Assembly (NCBI GenBank): GCA_001466705.2 | Contig: LATX02000216.1 | Span: 248,001 to 312,000, forward strand | Direction: 5' to 3' | Source of the DNA: Moniliophthora roreri | Lineage: Eukaryota; Basidiomycota; Agaricomycetes; Agaricales; Marasmiaceae | Length of the DNA stretch: 64,000 bases | Shown here: positions 11,943 through 21,210 of the stretch, in pieces | Layout of the letters: each line of letters starts with the position of its first letter | Position numbering within the stretch: position 1 is the stretch's first letter | Made by a program: the position numbers and the translations under genes | Notes under the pieces: model-generated | Databases searched by the model: none | What the model saw: only the letters and a program-made list of their open reading frames with translations | What the model was told of the DNA's origin: nothing

Positions 11943-13619
11943 TTAGCCAATGTGAGGGACAAAAGTTGTCCACTGGACAGTTTGGTATGCACTTGGAGAA
12001 AGATCTCGCAAGGCAGTGAGGGCGAGAATGATGAGGGTGACCCGGGAGAAGATGTAGAATATGCCAAGGAGAATGGCAATGGTGAAAATCAACACAACAA
12101 ACCAATCTGGAGTGTCCTCCAACAACTCCTTTAACCACCGATGAAAGAAACCCATTGCAATTGGTGCAGCTGCAACTGCAACAGCACATACCCGCCAAAG
12201 CAGTTGCTCAGTATGTGTTGCAAACTGGAATGACCATGGTATGCAGTGGATGGCACCAAATGCAGCTGCAATGGAATACACAGTGATGTAAAGTTGGAGT
12301 GGATCTTCCTTCAGCCTTGTAGGGAATTCATCTGTGGGGTCTGGTTTATCATCAAAGAGGTCCACACATATGAGAATAATGTTCCATGTCATCCACAATG
12401 GAAGAGAAATAAGCTGAACAGCTAATGGAAGATTGTCAGGCCTCCAATAACCCTGAAAGATATAGCCCCAGATTGCTGCCATTCCTTCTTGGATTGCCTT
12501 CATCCAGCTCTCCTCTAATTTACTTGATGGAGAAATTGGCAATTCTTGCTGCCACCAAGTGACCTGGACAGGATATTGGACCCGTAGTGGTTTATTCCAC
12601 CAGAAGATGTATGTGCCAAAATTGAGGAGTGCAAATCCTACAGTGATGATCTCAAGTTCAGTAATGGCAAGACCTTCTGCAGCACGGGCAGCTACTTGGA
12701 GGATGAACCATGTTGTTTGTATGAGGGCAATGGATTTGGCTATGAAGTCAGCATGACTTCTGTCCTTGATTTCATCTTCAGTGATAGTGATGTATCCTTT
12801 TTGGAGGAAGTATTCCAGAAGGTATGATGGCTCTGGAGTGCCCTTTTCCTGTGAGAAAGTTGATGTGAGCAGGGTATTCCAATACAGACAAAAGTTGGAG
12901 TATACCAGTAAATTGATGCTTTCCTGTGACTGATTGGTGTTCTGTATGAGAACTGGGTGAGAAGTAGAAGGTAATACATCAAGGTGGTGACTCACCACTG
13001 CATTGGACATTGAAGTGTTTTTCTGAGGGGAACAATCTTGAACCTTTTGGATGTGTCTTTTGATCTTTTCCACATATTCTTCTCTCTCAGTTGGGGAGCA
13101 CTGCCTCTTGCCATCTTCAGGGTAGATCACATCTCTATCATTCCAGAGATACCCATGAAATGTGTCTCCTTCATAGAGTGCAAAACCTCCCATAATGACA
13201 AAGAATCCATGTGATATGCCCCAACCATAATCTGAAGTAAATACATTCAGTCCTAGCCAAAATGATACTGAATACAACTCACCTTTGAACCTCTTAGCAA
13301 TTTTCTTTGCAGAATATCGCTGCCGCATCGCCCATAAAATCATAATCTCTGGCGCAAGGATTGCAATGACCATCCGTTCAATATCCTTGTATACCACCAC
13401 CCATGAGTGTGTTCCAACCCTCGGGATGTTTGGGTGAATAGCAACCCAAGTACAAATCAGAATAACAGATAGGCAGTTCCATAGAATGTCTAATGTTGTT
13501 CTGCACCCATTGATGTCGATACATTCACCGGTAACTGAGTCGAATGGTGAAGAGGTGTTGGTTGAAGCAATGAGTGTGCTGGGAGGTATGGATTGCGAGA
13601 GGGCGTAGAGGAGGATCAT
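11943..13619 (-). CDS. Polytopic membrane protein of an expanded agaricomycete family, function unknown
   Basis: The stretch is open for 558 codons from ATG at 13,617-13,619. Comparison with the copy at 49.9-51.6 kb shows three introns that happen to be multiples of three without stops: 13232-13282 (51 bp), 12942-12995 (54 bp) and 12849-12905 (57 bp). The spliced product is 504 residues from exons of 337, 236, 36 and 906 nt. Family marks in order are CRTTLDILWNCLSVILICTW, VAIHPNIP, LAPEIMILWAMRQ, SHGFFVIMGGFALYEG, EIKDRSHADFIAKS, QTTWFILQ, LAITELE and FWWNKPL, then several membrane spans and the ending SPSAYQTVQW. I know this as a widespread mushroom-fungus family without assigned function. 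The exons are intact, so it may be active. Confidence 0.8.
   Translation of the reverse strand: MILLYALSQSIPPSTLIASTNTSSPFDSVTGECIDINGCRTTLDILWNCLSVILICTWVAIHPNIPRVGTHSWVVVYKDIERMVIAILAPEIMILWAMRQRYSAKKIAKRFKGELYSVSFWLGLNVFTSDYGWGISHGFFVIMGGFALYEGDTFHGYLWNDRDVIYPEDGKRQCSPTEREEYVEKIKRHIQKVQDCSPQKNTSMSNAVVSHHLDVLPSTSHPVLIQNTNQSQESINLLVYSNFCLYWNTLLTSTFSQEKGTPEPSYLLEYFLQKGYITITEDEIKDRSHADFIAKSIALIQTTWFILQVAARAAEGLAITELEIITVGFALLNFGTYIFWWNKPLRVQYPVQVTWWQQELPISPSSKLEESWMKAIQEGMAAIWGYIFQGYWRPDNLPLAVQLISLPLWMTWNIILICVDLFDDKPDPTDEFPTRLKEDPLQLYITVYSIAAAFGAIHCIPWSFQFATHTEQLLWRVCAVAVAAAPIAMGFFHRWLKELLEDTPDWFVVLIFTIAILLGIFYIFSRVTLIILALTALRDLSPSAYQTVQWTTFVPHIG
12849..12905 (-). other. Intron 3 of the polytopic membrane protein gene (57 bp, no stop)
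   Basis: On the minus strand it runs GTATAC...TTTCTCACAG in phase 0. The paralogue has GTATAT...TTTCTCACAG of the same length at 50820-50876. The evidence is weaker than for introns 1 and 2 because both copies are open through it. Confidence 0.55.
12942..12995 (-). other. Intron 2 of the polytopic membrane protein gene (54 bp, no stop)
   Basis: On the minus strand it runs GTGAGTCACC...CTCATACAG in phase 0. The matching interval in the paralogue (50913-50969, 57 bp) starts GTAAGT and contains an in-frame TAG, so it must be removed there for a full protein. Confidence 0.75.
13232..13282 (-). other. Intron 1 of the polytopic membrane protein gene (51 bp, no stop)
   Basis: On the minus strand it runs GTGAGT...TACTTCAG. 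Removal joins AKRFK to DYGWGISHGFF in phase 1. In the paralogue at 51260-51306 the exons either side are conserved while this interval is a different 47-bp sequence, also GTGAGT...TGTAG, which is what an intron should show. Confidence 0.8.
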
Positions 13620-13749
13620 GATGTCTGGGGGCGGCTAGAGGATGCGGGAATTGGATTATAATGCGGAGAGCTCAACCTACACACCTTCTACACGGGATGA
13701 TCTGAATGTTCACATTTTCAAGCTTGTTTGACAGCTTGCTTGCAGCGGT

Positions 13750-13750
13750 N
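13750..13750. other. Single N: assembly join
   Basis: This is the only ambiguous base I noticed. It sits exactly between the two members of the 1,982-bp repeat and marks a join of unknown size between contigs. Confidence 0.95.
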
Positions 13751-15732
13751 GGAGATATGAGATTGTAATGAGTTGGAAACAAGAATATAACAGAGAGTAC
13801 CATGAATGGGATGCATAGATTTGTAGTATGGAGGCTAATGGGGTGACATGATGATGTCATCAATGCATAGGAGTAAATGAGTGCTCAGAATAAGTGATAA
13901 ACCAGAAGAAAGAGACATACCTGCATTAGCCAATGTGAGGGACAAAAGTTGTCCACTGGACAGTTTGGTATGCACTTGGAGAAAGATCTCGCAAGGCAGT
14001 GAGGGCGAGAATGATGAGGGTGACCCGGGAGAAGATGTAGAATATGCCAAGGAGAATGGCAATGGTGAAAATCAACACAACAAACCAATCTGGAGTGTCC
14101 TCCAACAACTCCTTTAACCACCGATGAAAGAAACCCATTGCAATTGGTGCAGCTGCAACTGCAACAGCACATACCCGCCAAAGCAGTTGCTCAGTATGTG
14201 TTGCAAACTGGAATGACCATGGTATGCAGTGGATGGCACCAAATGCAGCTGCAATGGAATACACAGTGATGTAAAGTTGGAGTGGATCTTCCTTCAGCCT
14301 TGTAGGGAATTCATCTGTGGGGTCTGGTTTATCATCAAAGAGGTCCACACATATGAGAATAATGTTCCATGTCATCCACAATGGAAGAGAAATAAGCTGA
14401 ACAGCTAATGGAAGATTGTCAGGCCTCCAATAACCCTGAAAGATATAGCCCCAGATTGCTGCCATTCCTTCTTGGATTGCCTTCATCCAGCTCTCCTCTA
14501 ATTTACTTGATGGAGAAATTGGCAATTCTTGCTGCCACCAAGTGACCTGGACAGGATATTGGACCCGTAGTGGTTTATTCCACCAGAAGATGTATGTGCC
14601 AAAATTGAGGAGTGCAAATCCTACAGTGATGATCTCAAGTTCAGTAATGGCAAGACCTTCTGCAGCACGGGCAGCTACTTGGAGGATGAACCATGTTGTT
14701 TGTATGAGGGCAATGGATTTGGCTATGAAGTCAGCATGACTTCTGTCCTTGATTTCATCTTCAGTGATAGTGATGTATCCTTTTTGGAGGAAGTATTCCA
14801 GAAGGTATGATGGCTCTGGAGTGCCCTTTTCCTGTGAGAAAGTTGATGTGAGCAGGGTATTCCAATACAGACAAAAGTTGGAGTATACCAGTAAATTGAT
14901 GCTTTCCTGTGACTGATTGGTGTTCTGTATGAGAACTGGGTGAGAAGTAGAAGGTAATACATCAAGGTGGTGACTCACCACTGCATTGGACATTGAAGTG
15001 TTTTTCTGAGGGGAACAATCTTGAACCTTTTGGATGTGTCTTTTGATCTTTTCCACATATTCTTCTCTCTCAGTTGGGGAGCACTGCCTCTTGCCATCTT
15101 CAGGGTAGATCACATCTCTATCATTCCAGAGATACCCATGAAATGTGTCTCCTTCATAGAGTGCAAAACCTCCCATAATGACAAAGAATCCATGTGATAT
15201 GCCCCAACCATAATCTGAAGTAAATACATTCAGTCCTAGCCAAAATGATACTGAATACAACTCACCTTTGAACCTCTTAGCAATTTTCTTTGCAGAATAT
15301 CGCTGCCGCATCGCCCATAAAATCATAATCTCTGGCGCAAGGATTGCAATGACCATCCGTTCAATATCCTTGTATACCACCACCCATGAGTGTGTTCCAA
15401 CCCTCGGGATGTTTGGGTGAATAGCAACCCAAGTACAAATCAGAATAACAGATAGGCAGTTCCATAGAATGTCTAATGTTGTTCTGCACCCATTGATGTC
15501 GATACATTCACCGGTAACTGAGTCGAATGGTGAAGAGGTGTTGGTTGAAGCAATGAGTGTGCTGGGAGGTATGGATTGCGAGAGGGCGTAGAGGAGGATC
15601 ATGATGTCTGGGGGCGGCTAGAGGATGCGGGAATTGGATTATAATGCGGAGAGCTCAACCTACACACCTTCTACACGGGATGATCTGAATGTTCACATTT
15701 TCAAGCTTGTTTGACAGCTTGCTTGCAGCGGT
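13751..15732. repeat. Right member of the 1,982-bp repeat, probable false duplication
   Basis: It matches 11,768-13,749 base for base where checked. The right side continues uniquely into the gene X relic, the left member's left side continues uniquely to the single-pass protein relic, so merging the two gives one normal locus like those at 24-26 and 49.9-51.8 kb. Confidence 0.85.
13926..15602 (-). CDS. Second listing of the polytopic membrane protein gene (assembly duplicate)
   Basis: Its translation is identical over all 558 codons to the gene at 11943-13619, with the same three stopless introns (15215-15265, 14925-14978 and 14832-14888). Because the repeat that carries it begins exactly after the N, I read it as the same gene seen twice rather than a tandem paralogue. 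True paralogues in this window differ at many positions. If the duplication were real, it would be a very recent tandem copy. Confidence 0.6.
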   Translation of the reverse strand: MILLYALSQSIPPSTLIASTNTSSPFDSVTGECIDINGCRTTLDILWNCLSVILICTWVAIHPNIPRVGTHSWVVVYKDIERMVIAILAPEIMILWAMRQRYSAKKIAKRFKGELYSVSFWLGLNVFTSDYGWGISHGFFVIMGGFALYEGDTFHGYLWNDRDVIYPEDGKRQCSPTEREEYVEKIKRHIQKVQDCSPQKNTSMSNAVVSHHLDVLPSTSHPVLIQNTNQSQESINLLVYSNFCLYWNTLLTSTFSQEKGTPEPSYLLEYFLQKGYITITEDEIKDRSHADFIAKSIALIQTTWFILQVAARAAEGLAITELEIITVGFALLNFGTYIFWWNKPLRVQYPVQVTWWQQELPISPSSKLEESWMKAIQEGMAAIWGYIFQGYWRPDNLPLAVQLISLPLWMTWNIILICVDLFDDKPDPTDEFPTRLKEDPLQLYITVYSIAAAFGAIHCIPWSFQFATHTEQLLWRVCAVAVAAAPIAMGFFHRWLKELLEDTPDWFVVLIFTIAILLGIFYIFSRVTLIILALTALRDLSPSAYQTVQWTTFVPHIG

Positions 15733-17220
15733 CACTAATCCCATTACTCGGATCCCCGAAGACGACCCGTGTAAGTGTCAGGCTCCATGTGAAGTCCATA
15801 GAAAGCAGAGAAGTGTCAAGGAATATATCCAGAAAGATTTACCGTGCTTGATACACCTGTTTAAGGATTGGAATGATCAAATGAACAGGCTATGTGTGTT
15901 GTGTGAAGGTCCTAGCCACTCGAGGTCAATTTTAGAATCACAAAACGGCCACAATAGTCACGGAAGTTCCATTTATCAAGCAGGAGATTGTCGATGTAGA
16001 TAATGAATACATTTGACATGACTTCCTGTGGGAAGTAAAAGAGAGCCGTGTGTACCTCGTGATGTTCGCACTGCTTCTTGAGAGTACAAGGTCCTTGCCA
16101 CTGCCAGGACCAGACCCCACGCGTGCAGAGATCTACACGCGGCTGCATCGAGGCATTCAGTCTACAACAAAAGTGGAGATACAGCGAGCCTACGGGCAGT
16201 AGAATAGGCCAATTGAGTCAATTGAGGAAAAATCGGGGCAGTGTATGCTGATAAACGGCCCGGGGTAGCCAATGCAGGTCTGTCCCGCTACACAAACCAA
16301 TAATGATGAGAATAGCAATTGCCAGATATCAACTTGAGCCGAAAAGACACGGACGGATACTGTAGCTTGCAAGATAGGCATTATCAACTCGGAGATTGTC
16401 GTCTCGACGTAATCTGCGATCCTTTTCTCGTCCTCGTTTTTCACTAATTGCCCGTTATTCTAGGAGAGCCACTATCTGGAGCAGAAGTTTTGACATATCC
16501 GTCATTTGGGACAGGGATAAACGAGATATATGTTAATCTGATAGTATTATTCCGTGAACAAGAATATAAATGCTCACTGATAGAAGGCGCCGTTTGAAGG
16601 GGGATTTATGTTCAAAATGTGGGTTCAGGAGAATAAAGTATTGGCAGCTAAGAGAGGGACCTACCTACGCATTCCATTGTATCATAGAGAGCGAGGCTGC
16701 CCACGGCGAACGGAGAACCCACACGGTTAGCTGCCTTTGGCCATATTCCATCATACTGTAAAAGAAAGTTCCGGAATGCGGAGACGGAGATTGACTAACC
16801 TTTAAGGATTTTGGCAATGACTTGCAGTACGAGGACAATAAATGCGACGCCATTGAACGGTGGGACTCATGGATGCACGAAAATATGACCGAGTGGAGAG
16901 GAGGGTATGAGTGAGGTTGTTGTACGGCAGTCAAAGCTGGCTTGGCTGGGTGTCGTTCTGAGAAATAGTAGGACGATCCATTTCAATCAATCAATATCGG
17001 CGGATGCTAAATTGACGCCTACTACCGAAATAAGACCAGTCAATCTGCAAGGAGCATTCGTGTGAGTAACAAGAAGTAGAATAGACATCAATGCGAGCAA
17101 CAACTTACCTGTAGTTTTGGAAGTCCAGAATCGGATATGGCCGTCGGAGAAAAGATGACGCAGCGTGGGAAATGTGCCTGGCGTTGTTGGCGATGATTCG
17201 ATGATGCCGCGTGCTAACCG
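15733..17220 (-). pseudogene. Gene X relic, copy 1 (possible relative of the polytopic membrane protein family)
   Basis: This segment recurs at 26.0-27.5 and 51.8-53.25 kb, always directly upstream of a polytopic membrane protein gene on the same strand. Read on the minus strand it shows a presumed 5' exon (17.1-17.2 kb, ending at a GTAAG donor), a hydrophobic piece FNGVAFIVLVLQVIAKILKG at about 16.8 kb, a slot at 16.68 kb equivalent to MGGFALYD in the 52.7-kb copy, and hydrophobic runs near 16.2-16.4 kb (ADYVETTISELIMPIL). MGGFALY is a family mark of the neighbouring gene, so X is probably a diverged or truncated member. No continuous protein can be built. Confidence 0.45.
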
Positions 17221-17234
17221 TCTTTCTTTCTACC

Positions 17235-19190
17235 ATGTTCCCAAGTCCTCAATAGCGCAGAAGCATACTCCACCCAGATCTAGGACAGAAACGAAAATTC
17301 TAGGCTGAGGTGAGTTACTGTTGGCTTTTTCTCTGTTCATCTTCTCAATTCAAGGCATATCGATGCTTCCTCAGAACAACGATCAAATTCACGTCTCTCA
17401 CGAGCTCCCGCAAGACTAGTCCTCCATAAACGGCTTACAATGAATACACTCGACTCTGCACCTATATTACTAGCAAACCGTGGCAGATTCCTCAGGACAC
17501 AGGCCCCACCTCGAGTAATGGAAAGTTGGATATCAGTTTGAATACTCATGTACGCCCTGCCCTTTCCATTCATCATTTATCATGATACCAAAACCCACTG
17601 CAGGGTATCAATGCTCAATCTTTCCGTTGCGAAAACTTTCCTTCATCTCCCAGCCTCCACACGCCTCCTCCCTCAACCCCAACCGGTTTGAAATACGTTC
17701 AACGCCGCTTCATGAATCGTCAACATCAGCCGCTGCTAACGGTGATACAATCTCGTTGTTATCTGCCGCCCCTTTCCTCAAAGCCATCACGACGCCCAAA
17801 CATCTATCCCTGTGACAGCGAGAAATAACCACCCTGACTTCGACTTTGAACCAGAACCAGAGTCGTCAAACAAGGACAAGATCGTGCTGGCATACATGGA
17901 ATCGCAGAAGAAAGCCTAGGACCCTCGCAGACCATGTTGACAAGGGGATGCCTGCGGCGATGAATCGCGCTGATGTAACGGGTTTCGATAGACGGCTGTT
18001 CGGCTGAAATCAAGTGCCAGTTCTTTTTGGTGGAGCGGTTGATCAGGCGCTAATGTGGGATCTGGAGATGGCATAAGGAATCGTCGGAGTCAGCATCTTC
18101 GAATGTCAATGCTGCTGAATGTGTTTCGAGGATTTGGACCGAGGCTGGACGCGCAAGAGAGAAGATATATGACAGCGGAGTTGGGCTCTTCAGCCAGGAG
18201 GTTATGTATTTGGTAGTACGTCTCCTTTCCCCTTTTCTCTTTTGTAACGAACGCTAATGGCACCTTTGAATCGCAGCATGTCAGTTGTTACAACGCACCC
18301 TAACGTATCAGCTCCAAGACACTTTCACCACTCTTGAACGCTGGAAGAGGTGATATTACCAAGTATGAGCAAAGAGTGTTTAGCTGTTCCATAGAGGACA
18401 TTATGTCGAGAATCGTCGAGAGGAGAGGAAAGACCACGCACCATGATGGGCCTACTCTGCCAGTTGAGTGGTTTAATCTTCTGGCATTCGAGTCCTTGGC
18501 GTTCGGTTTAGGGTGATTTCTATGTCTTTTCTTTGGTTTATGGGGATCTTTGGCTGCCTGATGGGCGGGTATACCTGTCGTTCAGTTACCGGTTGATTTC
18601 GAGTCAAAGTTGAAAAACTTCTTCCCCGTTATGCCCTTCCCATAACTCAAACTTTCTTTTCATCGTTCGGCGTGTCTTTTTGACTTAACTGCCTAGCCAA
18701 TCCACTGCTTTGTGCCCGGCCGTGCCATCGCGCTTCCGGACTTCTGTGTTCGCGGTTGGATATGCCGGGCGATGTCTCCATTAGTACTGGTGTTTTTGGT
18801 CGAGCTGCCCCGTCTGCACATTTCGCGATACTTGTGATTCCGTTTTATCGTTTTGCCGTAGCTCGGGCATGGTCACTCGCTCTTGTCATCATCACCGCCG
18901 AGACAGCGCTTACGCCGCCTGTACTAGAAGTGGGAGCTACCGTTCCTTTCGCCACATGGACGACACTATCTTGTCGGGTTTTTGAAGAACAATGCCGCTA
19001 TTCCTTCGTGCTGACTTCAACTCCCTGTGTTTCTCGATCTTGTCGTGTCTTGGACTTCGATCGACATTGGACCATTCCCCTGTTCCTCACTGCTATACCT
19101 TTACTCTCCACCCTGTCATCGACCTACGTGCTGTCGTTGAGACAGCTTAGCTCTTTACACATCCTAAGTGTACATATATGGCCTCTTTAA
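17235..19190 (+). pseudogene. Single-pass membrane protein relic, copy starting at 17.2 kb (CpG-rich)
   Basis: The segment starts with an exon ending at GTGAGT near 17,310, followed by an intron ending near 17,353, and diverges from gene X. Near 17,830 the stalk is readable (NNHPDFDFEPEPESSNK), as in the 47.1-kb copy (NDNHLDLNFKPEPENSKK), but most of the membrane span is deleted and TAG follows (YMESQKKA*). Later blocks match the tail exons of the 10-kb copy, ending with the MMGLLCQ/GTGAG region near 18.45 kb. From 18.5 to 19.2 kb it matches 54.85-55.6 kb and looks like intron and 3' untranslated sequence. It is broken beyond doubt although CpG is kept. Confidence 0.5.
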
Positions 19191-20050
19191 ACCCATTTAA
19201 CGTGATGTCTTCGTGGTGCCTTCGAGGCTACCTCAATCGTTGCAGAAATATGTACAAGTGAGAAATAGCTCGTGCCCACCTCGGATACGGTAACTTGAAG
19301 AGAACTCGTATGAGAAGGGAGATTACAGTTTCAACATCCATCTGTAGAAGCGTCGGACCCCGGGCAGTGGAATCTGATGCAAGAACACTGGATCCGGATG
19401 AGATATTTCCGTTGAGCTCCTTCGTGTTTACTCGACAGCTTTCTCCAGAGCTGTCAAAGAACTGCCATGAGGCCCAAGAGCGGACGAGAATAGGCAAAGT
19501 GATTTCTTCTCCCGACTTTGCTGTCCAGCTTCTTTGAAACGCCATCTTTGATGGATTGCCGTCGATTGATTCTATCAGAAGTCTGATGCACGATAATTTA
19601 ACCAGTGAGCACATATCATGCATCTGTGAAGAGCGTACCTATACAGCTATAATCAGATGGCTGTTAGTGACAACGATCATACCTATGAAATCAGACAACG
19701 ACCTTTCTCCGATCTTCTCCAACTCCTCAACGTGGACCTCCAAATCACGACTTTGAAAAGATATCAGAACCTCTAGCGTCCCCCAAACTATATATTTAGG
19801 ATGGAAAAAAGATTCTGGAATTGAGCAATCGAATGAGTCATATTACTTCTCGGAAAGAAAGGGAAATCCACCTTCTTCAGCGCTTCCAAATCGTCGGCCG
19901 GGCATGAGGTTGATGCGGGGAAGAGGGCTTCGGTAGGTAGACCATCGATAGGTTGATCCGCTCCTCCCTTGAACTTGTGTCAATGCAAGGCAAGCACGTC
20001 GAACCTTTAAGCGAGTATTGACCATACGAAGGGTTAAGATGAATTGGAAT
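19191..20050. repeat. Duplicated segment Y, copy 1
   Basis: It pairs with 55.6-56.6 kb at high similarity, including TCTGATGCAAGAACACTGGA and a block at 19540-19790 reading SIDSIRSLMHDNLTSEH on the plus strand. Both strands have open frames of 60-131 codons (for example minus 19228-19623), none with a family motif. The 56-kb copy carries a 107-bp insertion which this copy lacks, so this one gives the empty site (at about 19,472). Confidence 0.5.
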
Positions 20051-21200
20051 AATCAGAGCCCCGGAGTCTTTTTTAGTTTTATCATGAAATGAATGATCTC
20101 GACGTACCCTCTCCCTAAGCATCCAGTGTGCCGACCATACCCAAAGTACATCGATAATTGAACGAAATAGATTGGGCATACAAGGTCGGTAAATCGCCTT
20201 GAAATCGCCACGAACCGGAGGCGTGAGCGCACTAAGAAAAGAATTGAAGCAGTCCGTATCCAGGGGATCAATGAAGCGGATGCACACAGACCCAAGGGCA
20301 ATGAGACGACGGTAGATAACCGTGTTGAGGAATCTAGGACTGAAGAGCAGGTAATGAACACAAGGGTGTAGGGGAGAACGATAATCAGTGTGGATCCAAC
20401 CGAATGATTGGACAGTGAACGGGAAAGCAATGAAACAGGGTGAACAATAACGGTCCAAGGCATTGACGGATGGTAACTCATCCCCGAGGTGAAGGGAAGG
20501 TAACAGAACGTGAGAATGCTGGGGGGAGAATAATGATAAAAGCGACGAAACAGGGTAAATGATATCGATAACGTTCCACGGCGTTGAGAGTTGATACTTA
20601 ATTGAGCCTTGTGGCGAAGGGTAAGTAACGGACAATACAAGGTTGAGGGAGAATGATAATTAGTCGAGATTGAGCTGAATGATAAAGGGAACAGCGCACG
20701 AGAGGCCGAAGTATGATCCTGTAAAGTGCCGGGGGTTTGATAGTTGATCTTCAGTACGTTGCATATTAAAAAAGCATGAATGGCGTACGTTTACCGTAGG
20801 GAAATGGCCCAGTTGGAGGGAGATTGATAAATCGGCATCAAACGAATATAATGGCATCGACGCTGAGCGGAGAGGAGGATATGAGTGAGGGTCCTGTACA
20901 GGGATAATATATAACAAAAATAGGTGGGGTGTCATCAATTCGTTCTTGGAGGCTAAGAAGTGGGACGATATATTTCAACCGATGTCGGACACAATAAGGC
21001 CTGCAAATATGCAATGAGTATTCACGTGGGTAACAGTAAGTAGAATAGACGTCAATGCGAGCGAGAGCTTACCTATACTCGTCGACGACCCGGAATCGAT
21101 ATGGCCCTAGGATGACGCAGCGTGGGAAACGTGCCCGGCGTCATTAGCAACGATGACCACGATGCCGCGTGAAATGAGCAAGGCATCTTTCTCTCCACCA
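20051..21200 (-). pseudogene. Gene X relic, copy 2 (5' part) with downstream degenerate repeats
   Basis: The part from about 20.6 to 21.2 kb matches the 5' half of gene X (landmarks AATTCGTTCTTGGAGGC near 20,937 and GATGACGCAGCGTGGGAAA near 21,110) and pairs best with 62.45-62.95 kb. Downstream on the minus strand it leads into the ~150-bp degenerate repeats. The long minus-strand frames at 19877-20635 and 20053-20640 cross these repeats and I do not think they encode a conserved protein. It diverges from the single-pass relic at 21.2 kb. Confidence 0.4.
20340..20640. repeat. Degenerate ~115-160-bp tandem units, array 1
   Basis: The phrase GGTAA(C)..GAGGGGAGAA.GATAAT recurs at 20,348, 20,506 and 20,620, with AAACAGGGTGAA/AAACAGGGTAAA and CCAAGGCATTGA/CCACGGCGTTGA in between. 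Related arrays lie at 39.68-39.96 and 62.08-62.44 kb. The units differ by many substitutions and by deletions. Confidence 0.6.
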
Positions 21201-21210
21201 AGTCTTTTCC

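Larger units (their letters stand above)
11768..13749. repeat. Left member of an exact 1,982-bp direct repeat ending at the N
   Basis: The sequence from 11,768 to the base before the N is the same as 13,751-15,732 (offset 1,983) wherever I compared it, including identical 558-codon translations. The left copy ends exactly at the N and the right copy begins exactly after it. This is what two overlapping contig ends placed side by side look like. Confidence 0.9.

Noticed and set aside
11902..12198. 98-codon minus-strand frame rich in Cys and His, and its twin at 13885-14181
   Set aside because: It is an out-of-frame shadow of the last exon of the membrane-protein gene.
13926..15602. Recent tandem paralogue of the membrane-protein gene
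   Set aside because: The repeat borders coincide exactly with the N, and the copies are identical wherever compared, unlike every other paralogue here; an assembly overlap is simpler.
19877..20635. 252-codon minus-strand open frame
   Set aside because: It runs across the degenerate ~150-bp repeats; the equivalent place at 62.1-62.6 kb does not keep the frame, and no motif is recognisable.
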